A stretch of 19,241 nucleotides of DNA from Draconibacterium orientale. GTDB taxonomy: Bacteria > Bacteroidota > Bacteroidia > Bacteroidales > UBA12170. The DNA is taken from assembly GCA_020718315.1 (NCBI GenBank), contig DYSK01000010.1:1-19241 (forward strand), read 5' to 3'. The notes beneath the pieces were generated by a model that searched no databases, had not been told where the DNA came from, and was given only the letters and a program-made list of their open reading frames with translations. A program made the translations under genes and the position numbers. This document shows positions 7,645 through 15,000 of this stretch, piece by piece (position 1 is the stretch's first letter; each line of letters begins with the position of its first letter).

Positions 7645-8256
7645 ATGAAAATAATTTGTATCGGTCGGAATTATCTTGACCACGCCAAAGAGCTGAACAA
7701 TCCGGTTCCCAAACAACCTGTCTTTTTTATGAAACCCGAAACGGCTTTGTTGCAAAAAAACAATCCTTTTTTTTATCCCGACTTTTCGGATGATATCCAC
7801 CACGAAGTGGAAGTGGTGGTAAAAATCAGTAAAGTAGGTAAACATATTCAGAAAGAATTTGCATCAAATTATTACGAAGAAATTGGTTTAGGCATCGATT
7901 TTACGGCGCGCGATTTGCAAGCTTCGGCAAAAGCAAAAGGGTTGCCTTGGGAAATTGCCAAAGCCTTTGATCATGCCGCTCCATTGGGAAAATTTCTTCC
8001 AAAAACGCATTTTACCGATATTCAAAATTTTGATTTCAGTTTAAAAATTAACGACGAAATTCGCCAAACCGGCAATACCAAAGAAATGATTTTCAGTATC
8101 GACGAAATTATTGCCTACATTTCTCAATTCGTGAGTTTGAAAATTGGCGATTTGATTTATACCGGAACGCCGGCCGGAGTGGGACCAATTTCCATTGGCG
8201 ACCGCTTACAAGGGTTTATCGAAAATCAAGAAATGTTCGATTTTAAGGTGAAGTAA
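7645..8256 (+). CDS. Fumarylacetoacetate hydrolase (FAH) family protein, FAHD1/YcgM-like
   Basis: A small, single-domain FAH-fold protein of 203 residues. It begins with IGRNYLDHAKELN and FMKPETAL, as in the FAHD1/YcgM group. Metal ligands are Glu54 and Glu56 in IHHEVEV and Asp85 in GIDFTARDLQ. AKAFDHAAPLG and the C-terminal loop IYTGTPAGVGPISIGD are also family hallmarks. Members cleave C-C bonds in acylpyruvates or decarboxylate oxaloacetate, using Mg or Mn in the cytosol; the substrate here is not determinable. No aromatic-degradation genes are nearby, so a general acylpyruvase or oxaloacetate-decarboxylase role is more likely than a catabolic isomerase. I see no clear promoter between the heptamer tract and the ATG. 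Transcription may read through from the exonuclease gene. Confidence 0.9.
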   Translation: MKIICIGRNYLDHAKELNNPVPKQPVFFMKPETALLQKNNPFFYPDFSDDIHHEVEVVVKISKVGKHIQKEFASNYYEEIGLGIDFTARDLQASAKAKGLPWEIAKAFDHAAPLGKFLPKTHFTDIQNFDFSLKINDEIRQTGNTKEMIFSIDEIIAYISQFVSLKIGDLIYTGTPAGVGPISIGDRLQGFIENQEMFDFKVK

Positions 8257-8302
8257 TACGCTTTATTGTTTTGTAATTGATCAATTTAGTTTTATCAATT
8301 CG

Positions 8303-8352
8303 GGTGTTTTTTTTTGCGGCTCTACTTGCTCGAGACGAATAGCAAAAAACAC
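8303..8352. terminator. Weak hairpin between convergent genes
   Basis: GGTG followed by nine Ts and GC (8303-8317) can pair imperfectly with GCAAAAAACACC around 8342-8353, separated by about 24 nt. It lies between two convergent genes, where a two-way terminator is expected, but the unequal A/T runs and the large loop make this only suggestive. Confidence 0.25.
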
Positions 8353-8396
8353 CAAGCACCAAGCAGCGATTCGACTGAGGTTTTCAATCAGCAAAA

Positions 8397-8663
8397 TTAT
8401 TTTGGCTTATTGCCGGGCAAATTGCGGTGAGAATGGTCGCAAAAAGGAAGGTTTTTACTATTTCTACAATCGCACCATTTGACTTCCTGCTGAAATTCAA
8501 AAACAACCAAAATAGGTTTAATATCTGTACTTTCGTAGTGAGAACCATCGCAAAATGGATTGTTTTCGGTTCTTCCACAGGCGCAATAATTGTATTTACC
8601 GGCTTGCATCATCATTCGCAAGGAACGAAGTCCACGTATTTTTGGTTCTGAGCTTTTTACCAT
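8397..8663 (-). CDS. Tandem CDGSH-type iron-sulfur protein
   Basis: An 88-residue protein with two CDGSH zinc-finger-like motifs, each expected to bind a 2Fe-2S cluster through three Cys and one His. The first is YCACGRTENNPFCDGSH, with ligands Cys27, Cys29, Cys38 and His42. The second is WCDCRNSKNLPFCDHSH, with Cys64, Cys66, Cys75 and His79. In the second motif the Gly of CDGSH is replaced by His77, but all four ligands are present. There is no membrane anchor, unlike mitoNEET, and the layout resembles CISD3-type tandem proteins and their bacterial relatives. Function is probably electron or cluster transfer. The start ATG overlaps the end of the upstream CYTH gene by 7 bp, so the two are co-transcribed and possibly translationally coupled. 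Confidence 0.88.
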   Translation of the reverse strand: MVKSSEPKIRGLRSLRMMMQAGKYNYCACGRTENNPFCDGSHYESTDIKPILVVFEFQQEVKWCDCRNSKNLPFCDHSHRNLPGNKPK

Positions 8664-9124
8664 TTTTTAAAGGGATTTCTTAACAACATGGAATTTTGAT
8701 ATTTTAAATCATTCGTCACTTCATCGCCAAGCCAATCGGGTTTTTCGAATTCTTCCCCTTCAAAACCCAGTTCCAGCTCGGCCAGAATCAAGCCTTCATT
8801 TTCGCCGTAAAATTCGTCCACTTCAAAGGTATGATTTTCAAACTCAATCAAAAAACGTGTTTTATGAATCAAATTTGCTTCGCACAATTGAAGCATTTGT
8901 TCTGCTTCAGGTATCGGAATTTCCACTTCCCATTCAAATCTTGAAAGTCCACTGGCATTTCCAACTCCTTTAACCGTGAGAAAAGCTTCTTTGCCTTTTA
9001 TTCTCACACGAACAATTCTATCGGGAACAGAAGAAAGATAGCCCTGTTTGATAAACAATTGCTCTTTTGCAAAAGATTTAAATTCGCCTTTTACTAAAAA
9101 CTTACGTTCAATTTCAATCGCCAT
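8657..9124 (-). CDS. CYTH-domain phosphohydrolase (inorganic triphosphatase-like)
   Basis: At 155 residues this is one CYTH domain. The defining ExExK motif is at the N-terminus (EIERKFLV: Glu4, Glu6, Lys8). Alternating charged residues follow on the tunnel strands: RIVRVRIKG, AFLTVKG, EWEVEIP, TRFLIEF, EVDEFYGENEGLILAELEL. Short bacterial CYTH proteins of this kind hydrolyse tripolyphosphate or other triphosphates with a metal ion, so that is the likely activity rather than adenylate cyclase. No CHAD domain is attached. The next gene on this strand, the CDGSH protein, starts within its last codons. The 190 bp to the divergent ispH gene should hold the promoter, but I find no exact minus-strand -7 element there. 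Confidence 0.9.
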   Translation of the reverse strand: MAIEIERKFLVKGEFKSFAKEQLFIKQGYLSSVPDRIVRVRIKGKEAFLTVKGVGNASGLSRFEWEVEIPIPEAEQMLQLCEANLIHKTRFLIEFENHTFEVDEFYGENEGLILAELELGFEGEEFEKPDWLGDEVTNDLKYQNSMLLRNPFKKW

Positions 9125-9249
9125 TTTCTAAATAGTATTACCAAAAACCCGAATAATCTAAAATATTTCTAAAAGTACACAGAAACATCCATTTAAAATC
9201 AATCGAAGAAAAAATTGTAAGCTTTCTTTAGAGAGTTTTGAATGCTGAA

Positions 9250-9280
9250 TTGATTAACTTCGTATTAAATGTTAAATTTA
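9250..9280 (+). promoter_or_regulatory. Candidate promoter for ispH
   Basis: TTG at 9250-9252, a 20-nt spacer, then TAAATTTA at 9273-9280, which differs from TAnnTTTG only in the last base. Spacing is right but the -7 match is imperfect. Expected transcription start is near 9287, ahead of both possible ispH ATG codons. Confidence 0.3.
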
Positions 9281-9314
9281 CAATCAAAACTTAAATCGCA
9301 TATTTTTATACTAA

Positions 9315-10217
9315 ATGGATTTTCAAGCTTTTATGGGCATAGAAATTATCATTGATACCGGCGCCGGTTCATGTTCTGGAGTAAGCCGTGCCATACAATT
9401 TGCAGAAGATATTTTGGATAAAGAAAAGGAGTTGACTTGCTTAGGCGATCTGATTCACAACGAAGCAGAAATAGTTCGCCTCAAAGACAAAGGATTGAAC
9501 AGCATTGGACATTGCCAAATTGTAGAGCAAAGCGAAAAAAAATTACTCTTCTGTGCTCATGGAGAGCCTCCTTCGACCTACCGAATTGCCAATGCTTTTG
9601 AAGTAAAAATTATCGATGCCACTTGTCCAATCGTAAAAAGATTGCAGAAAAGAGTAGCCAAAGAAAGTGCAAGAATGCAAAAAGTGAATGGACAATTGCT
9701 CTTATATGGGGATCTCAATCATGCAGAAATGATAGGCCTAAAAGCCTATAGTAATTATAAAACATATATTCTTCGAGACCCGGCAGATTTAGAAACCATC
9801 AATACAGCCAAACCTACTGTTTTTATTTCGCAAACCACCAAATTTCAATCCGATTACAGCCAACTTATTGCCGCTTTTAAGAAAAAAAGAAAGGCAGACC
9901 AAACTGAACAATTTCCGTTGAAAATTGTAAATTCGGTTTGCAAGAAAATGGCCAAAAGGGATATACAATTGAAATTGTTTTTAAAAAACATTGACTTACT
10001 CCTCTTTGTAAGCGACCCGAAAAGTTCAAATGGAAATGGGCTTTTTAAAATTGCCAAAAGCAAATTGCCAAATTCTTTTTTTATAACTTCACCAACAGAT
10101 TTGAAGAAAATATGGTTTAAGTCTGGTCAAAAAGTAGGAATTTCCGGAGCTGCCACCACTCCTATTTGGCTTTTGCAAGAAACGGCCATTCACTTAAAAA
10201 AAATGTTGCTGGAATAA
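9315..10217 (+). CDS. ispH: 4-Hydroxy-3-methylbut-2-enyl diphosphate reductase
   Basis: The last enzyme of the non-mevalonate (MEP) isoprenoid pathway. It uses a 4Fe-4S cluster to reduce HMBPP to IPP and DMAPP, so it supplies the prenyl side chain of menaquinone and the undecaprenyl carrier. The three cluster cysteines are present: Cys20 (GSCSGV), Cys104 (DATCPIV) and Cys209 (NSVCKKM). So are the diphosphate-site residues His48 (LIHNEAE), His82 (CAHGEPPSTY), His136 and Glu138 (NHAEMIG), SQTT near 172-175, and Ser237-Ser238-Asn239. Differences from the common form are GSCSGV for GFCFGV and TTP for STP at 281-283. A second ATG at 9333 (MGIEIIID) would give 294 residues and is equally plausible. 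It is divergent from the CYTH gene and recF follows after 77 nt. Confidence 0.92.
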   Translation: MDFQAFMGIEIIIDTGAGSCSGVSRAIQFAEDILDKEKELTCLGDLIHNEAEIVRLKDKGLNSIGHCQIVEQSEKKLLFCAHGEPPSTYRIANAFEVKIIDATCPIVKRLQKRVAKESARMQKVNGQLLLYGDLNHAEMIGLKAYSNYKTYILRDPADLETINTAKPTVFISQTTKFQSDYSQLIAAFKKKRKADQTEQFPLKIVNSVCKKMAKRDIQLKLFLKNIDLLLFVSDPKSSNGNGLFKIAKSKLPNSFFITSPTDLKKIWFKSGQKVGISGAATTPIWLLQETAIHLKKMLLE

Positions 10218-10264
10218 TTTCAGGTTTTACACTAAATAGTTACTCGATTCTTGCTCAATATTCA

Positions 10265-10272
10265 TATATTTG
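10265..10272 (+). promoter_or_regulatory. Putative -7 element of recF
   Basis: TATATTTG is an exact TAnnTTTG match, 22 nt before the recF ATG. A TTG at 10251 is too close to serve as the -33 element, and no well-spaced one is visible. Confidence 0.4.
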
Positions 10273-10294
10273 AATCAGCATAGAAAAAGGCATT

Positions 10295-11416
10295 ATGTAT
10301 CTTAAACAACTTAAATTCAGTAATTTCAAGAATTACGAAAAAGCAGAAATACAATTTTCGCCTCGAATTAATTGCTTTATTGGAAAAAACGGAGCCGGAA
10401 AAACCAATGTGCTCGATGCGATCTATTATTTGTCTTTTTGCAAGAGTTACTTCAATCCTATCGACACGCAGAACATTCGGCATCAAGCCGATTTTTTTGC
10501 CATTCATGGCGAATATATCCGACAGAAAAACGCGCTGGATAAAGTGAGTTGTGTATTAAAACGCAATGAAAATAAGCATTTTAAACTGAACGAAAAAAAA
10601 TACGATCGCTTAGCCGATCACATTGGCATTCTTCCATTAGTAATGATTTCACCTTACGACCGCGATTTAATAAACAACGGAAGCGATGTACGCCGCAAAT
10701 ATATGGATGGCGTTATCGCGCAATTCGACCATGCCTATCTAAACAATCTGCTCGATTATAACAAAGCACTCCTTCAACGAAACGCGCTTTTAAAAAATTT
10801 TGCCGACAAACATTATTTCGACTCCATTGCACTCGAAATCTGGGATATAAAATTGATCCAGCTTGGTCATGTCTTGGTCGAAAAGCGCAAAAATTTTGTA
10901 ACTGAGTTTATTCCTATCTTTCAGCATTATTTTTCTTTGATAAGCGGAGGAAACGAAAGTGTAAAATTGATTTACTTGTCGTCGCTCAACGAGGCAAATA
11001 TGAGCGATTTGCTCAAAGAAAACTTGGCCAAAGACAAAGCCCAAAGATACACGAGTGTGGGCGCACACAAAGACGATTTGGAATTTTTGATCGACGATTA
11101 TCCAATAAAGAAATACGGCTCTCAAGGACAGCAAAAATCGTATGTCATTGCCATCAAGTTGGCACAGTTCGAATTTATGCGAAAGCTCAAGAACTTCAAA
11201 CCCATTTTATTGCTCGATGATATTTTTGATAAATTGGACAATCAACGCGTTGGTCAACTGATTCGGCTGGTTAGTGAAGAAAATTTTGGTCAGGTATTTA
11301 TTACCGATACACAAAAAGAACGAATCGAAGCCCTGTTTGACGCCACACAATTGGATCATCGTTTGTTTGAAGTAGTGCAAGGCAATGTAGAAGAAATTGG
11401 CAATGAACGAGTTTAG
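10295..11416 (+). CDS. recF: DNA replication and repair protein RecF
   Basis: An SMC/ABC-type ATPase that, with RecO and RecR, loads RecA at single-strand gaps. The N-terminus LKQLKFSNFKNYEKAEI is typical. Walker A is GKNGAGKT at residues 30-37. The ABC signature region is YGSQGQQKSYVIAIKLAQ, and Walker B is PILLLDDIFDKLD, followed by VFITDT. The length of 373 residues is normal. The family Arg/Tyr-rich middle (YDRDLINNG, RRKYMDGVI) is present. The 3' end overlaps the next gene (DUF721) by 14 bp. This recF-DUF721 order is common in Bacteroidota and places the pair in replication and repair. dnaN and gyrB, frequent recF neighbours elsewhere, are absent. Confidence 0.96.
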   Translation: MYLKQLKFSNFKNYEKAEIQFSPRINCFIGKNGAGKTNVLDAIYYLSFCKSYFNPIDTQNIRHQADFFAIHGEYIRQKNALDKVSCVLKRNENKHFKLNEKKYDRLADHIGILPLVMISPYDRDLINNGSDVRRKYMDGVIAQFDHAYLNNLLDYNKALLQRNALLKNFADKHYFDSIALEIWDIKLIQLGHVLVEKRKNFVTEFIPIFQHYFSLISGGNESVKLIYLSSLNEANMSDLLKENLAKDKAQRYTSVGAHKDDLEFLIDDYPIKKYGSQGQQKSYVIAIKLAQFEFMRKLKNFKPILLLDDIFDKLDNQRVGQLIRLVSEENFGQVFITDTQKERIEALFDATQLDHRLFEVVQGNVEEIGNERV

Positions 11417-11702
11417 TAGGACAAACGAAAAAAAAATAAATCAGGTTTTTCTCGAATTGTTGCGCGCTTATGGTATCTCGCGCCAATACGACGAATATCG
11501 CTTAAAGAGCGAATGGGAAAACGTTGTGGGAAAATCTATTGCAGAACAAACCTTGTCTTTGGTTATCGAAAAAGAAGTGCTTTTTGTTAAGCTAAAGTCG
11601 CCCTCTTTGCGGCAAGAACTTGCGTATACAAAAACCCGATTGATGCACGCTTTAAACAAATCTGTTGGGAAAGAATTGATTCGTGAAATCGTTTTCAATT
11701 GA
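11403..11702 (+). CDS. DUF721 / DciA-like protein
   Basis: A 99-residue basic protein with the DUF721 pattern: an N-terminal helix (INQVFLELLRAYGI), then the conserved YRLKSEWENVVGKSIAEQT core, followed by LFVKLKSPSLRQELAYTK. DciA proteins of this family help load the replicative helicase DnaB in bacteria lacking DnaC, so a role in replication initiation is a reasonable guess. The family is loosely conserved and this short member has only the core domain. The longest frame begins at TTG 11397, but ATG 11403 is the natural start. It overlaps recF by 14 bp in another frame, implying a shared transcript. No T-run terminator follows directly; a structured stretch begins at 11756. Confidence 0.82.
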   Translation: MNEFSRTNEKKINQVFLELLRAYGISRQYDEYRLKSEWENVVGKSIAEQTLSLVIEKEVLFVKLKSPSLRQELAYTKTRLMHALNKSVGKELIREIVFN

Positions 11703-11755
11703 TGCAACTTATACGGCGCACCAAAAAATCCATTCAATACTCGCATTCTATTTCG

Positions 11756-11809
11756 GCTAGTTCGTCATCACAACAAGCGCGATGCGACTAGCAACAAGCG
11801 CATTGTTGC
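11756..11809. other. Pair of overlapping hairpins downstream of recF-DUF721
   Basis: First hairpin: GCTAGTTCGTCATC (11756-11769) pairs with GATGCGACTAGC (11781-11792) as 12 base pairs with two single-base bulges and an 11-nt loop. Second hairpin: GCAACAA (11791-11797) pairs perfectly with TTGTTGC (11803-11809) around GCGCA. CAACAAGCGC occurs both in the loop of the first and as the left side of the second. No T-run follows, so an ordinary intrinsic terminator is unlikely. Confidence 0.45.
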
Positions 11810-11959
11810 AGCATATCAAACGCCAGTTCGAGCCAGTCGAGAACACCAAAATTCTATTTTCTTGCAAAAAAAAGTGAGAAATCGGTTTTTTCTGATTCCA
11901 CAAAAGCGCCCAAAATACCTACACATACAAGTTCGCACACTTCACTTAAATACTACTGA

Positions 11960-11990
11960 TTGATAGCTAGTTATCAATAAAGTACATTCG
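11960..11990 (+). promoter_or_regulatory. Putative promoter with internal palindrome (operator candidate) for the secreted deacetylase gene
   Basis: TTG at 11960-11962, a 20-nt spacer, then TACATTCG at 11983-11990, one base off TAnnTTTG. Within and just before the spacer is a palindrome: ATTGATA (11959-11965) and TATCAAT (11972-11978) around GCTAGT. An inverted repeat over the -33 element is where a repressor or activator could bind. The distance from the -7 element to the ATG is 25 nt. Confidence 0.45.
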
Positions 11991-12015
11991 TGCTTGAAAA
12001 TTAACACATCAGAAA

Positions 12016-15000
12016 ATGAAACGGTTCACCATTCAAACCATTTTATTCTTCTTCGTCTTTGCCGCCAGCGGCCATACGCATCGATTGGCTATCTTGGATC
12101 TGAGCGAACGGAATTTAGAAATCAACAAAGAAAACTTAGCTAGTGCCATTCACATGAGCGAAGTGGCCGGAATGCCCTATATAATTACAAAAAATACTTC
12201 AGAAGCAATCGGATTTCCATTTATTTTGGTCACTTCGCCTTTAAAGCCGGAAACGTTGACCTTGGCAGAAATAGATTTAATTACGGATTACGTAAGTTCA
12301 GGCGGCATTTTGATTGCGCCGTTTATTAGCAACGAACACTTTTTCAATTTATTCGGCATCTCCAACTCTATATCGCTTTCAACGCGCTATTGGTTGCGGT
12401 GGAACACCACCTCGAGTTATGCAGAAATGCAATGGATAAATGAAGATTTAGAAAAAGAATTACCTCTGGCCGATAGCGAATATTATCGTTCTATTTATAC
12501 ACGAGGCTATTCCATAACCCAAGCGAATGTTTTAGCTGCTTTTGAAGACAATAGTGCTGCCATTACGCTAAATAATTTTGGAACAGGAAAAGCGTATGCG
12601 CTTGGATTTGAGTTGAAAGATGTTGTATTGCGCAATTTAATGAACAAAGATTACAATGCCCATCGTACTTATTCCAATGGTTTTGAACCCACAACAGATA
12701 TGTTTTTGTTGTTTTTAAGAGCGGTGTACACAAGCAACCAACCGGTGGCCATCTATAAACACACTTCTCCGGCAGCGTCCACATCGGCTTTGCTTATTAC
12801 GCATGATGTAGATAGTGAAACTGGGATAGATTCTATGTATTACTTTTCCGATTGGGAAGCAAATCGGGGAATAAAAGCACATTATTTTGTTACTACGCGC
12901 TATTTTTCAGATGCATTGATGGGCAATTTTTACAATGAAGCGGCCATTCCAAAATTCCTGGCAGTAAAAGCAAACGGTCATTCTTTCGGAAGTCATTCCG
13001 TAGGTCATTTTCCCGATTTTGCCGACAGAACGCTTTTTCCCGAAGGCGAAACAGGCAATACTCCTCAATCTTACCAACCTAGAAACAATGGAACTTATAC
13101 AATAGGCGGCAGCGTGACTGGCGAATTGGAAGTTTCGAGAAGTATTTTGAATGCCGATTTAGCAGCCAATGTTCGTTCATTCAGAGCCGGTCATTTAGCT
13201 TTCAATCTGAACCTAATCAATGTCATGGAAAGAATTCATTACGCATTCAATTCATCACAGAGTGCAAACGATGTTTTGACTAATTTCCCCTATCGCCAAC
13301 GAACAGGTTCTGCATTCAGTGGAATCCCAACCAACGTTTACGAAATGCCTATGACGATTTCGGATGCTTCAAAAGCACTCAGTCTTACCGAAGAAACCAT
13401 AGACGAAGCTGCAGCCAATTGGCTTCAGGTAGTTGAAAAAAACAATAACAACAATGCACCGACTGTTTTGTTAATTCATCCCAATAGATCATACAAAGTA
13501 AAAGCTTTAGAAAAGCTGATAGACGCATTGCCAAATACCGTAAAACCGATGGCTTTCGACGATTTTGGCGATTACTGGCTGCAACGGAGAGATTTGGATT
13601 TTGATTATGCAGTAAGCCAAAACAATCTGCAAATCCACTTGCTTACCAACGATTCCATTAGCGCGGATCAAAGTTTGATAATTAAAGGCGGGAAACAATT
13701 GAATGCGATCAAAATTTTCAAACTTTCAGGCGAAGAAATCTTTTTTACTTCTGTAGATTGGAAAGAAAACGATGTCTTATTGTTTGCAATTGGAAGCACC
13801 GAATACAGTGCGCCACCAGCTCCGATAAAAGCGAAAGTACGCTTGGCTATTCTCGATCTAACGGAAACGAACGGTGAAACAAACAAAGAAAATCTAAGCA
13901 GCGCACAACAAATGGCCCAAGTAGCCGGCATTCCATTTCATATTACAACCTCTTTAGAAGAAGCACTGAATGAACGGTTTATCTTACTAAGTTCCCAAAT
14001 TGATTGGGAAACTTTTTCTTCTGAACAACTAAGCGCATTAAAAAGTTGGGTTTCAGATGGAGGCGTTTTGATAGCTCCTTTCGTAAAGCATACAGATTTG
14101 TTCAGTTTGTTTGGAATTGCCACAACCAAATTAGACCAATACCGCTATACGTTAAATTGGGTACAATATGCTACTCAAAAAGAATTGAAATGGATAAACG
14201 ATCCAATGGAACAAAGTCTTCCACTTGCCAAAGCCGATTATTATAAATCGATTTATACGAGAGGTTATACCGTAAACACAGCTACTCCTTTGGCCTTTTT
14301 TGAAGATAATAAAGTAGCCGTTTGTCGAAACAATTATGGTTTAGGCAAAGCCTATGCTTTTGGAGTGCAATGGCAAGACATTATATTAAGAAATTTATTG
14401 GACAAAGATTACAATGCACAACGCATTAGCCTGAATGGTTTTGAACCAACCACCGATGTTTTTATGCTGGTTTTACGCGCTATATTTACCGAGAACCAAA
14501 CTGTTTCGGTTTACAAACACAGCTCGCCAGGAGAATCCACTTCTGCTCTTTTGATTACACACGATGTGGACAGCAGAACAATTATCGATACGATGCATTA
14601 TTTTTCGAATTGGGAATTTGTAGAAGGAATAAGTGCGCACTATTTTGTGACAACGCATTATTTCAAAGATTTAAATATGTCGGCTTACTACGAAGCGAGC
14701 AAATTCGAAAAGATTCAAGAATTGATTCAGCGAAATCATACCATCGGAAGTCATTCTGTTGGACATTTCCCCGACTTTGCCAAAACTTCCGTATTTCCAA
14801 AGGGTGTAGCAGGAAACACCGCATTTAATTATCATCCCATCTTCAATGGCTCTTTTACCGAAGCAGGTACCGTTTATGGGGAATTGGAGGTTTCGAAAAA
14901 TTTGCTTACAAACGACATTGGAACAAGCATTCGCTCCTTTCGAGCCGGTGCTTTGGCTTTCAATCCGTATTTGATAAATGTAATGGCCGACTTGGATTAT

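Larger units (their letters stand above)
11703..12015. other. 313-bp gene-free region between DUF721 and the secreted protein
   Basis: Contains the paired hairpins at 11756-11809 and a short stem AATCGG (11880-11885) with CTGATT (11892-11897) around six Ts. It also holds a promoter with an internal palindrome at 11959-11990. The only frame at the left end is a 29-codon stretch starting on the DUF721 stop, which I do not consider a gene. Confidence 0.7.

Noticed and set aside
8303..8352. Riboswitch or regulatory RNA between the FAH and CDGSH genes
   Set aside because: The region is 3' of both convergent genes and shows only one weak A/T hairpin, consistent at most with a two-way terminator.
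8427..8651. Plus-strand frame opposite the CDGSH gene
   Set aside because: The minus strand encodes two complete CDGSH motifs; the plus-strand frame has no recognisable features.
11702..11791. 29-codon frame overlapping the DUF721 stop (TGATG)
   Set aside because: Too short, with Ser/Gln-rich low-complexity content, and it runs into the hairpin region; nothing supports translation.
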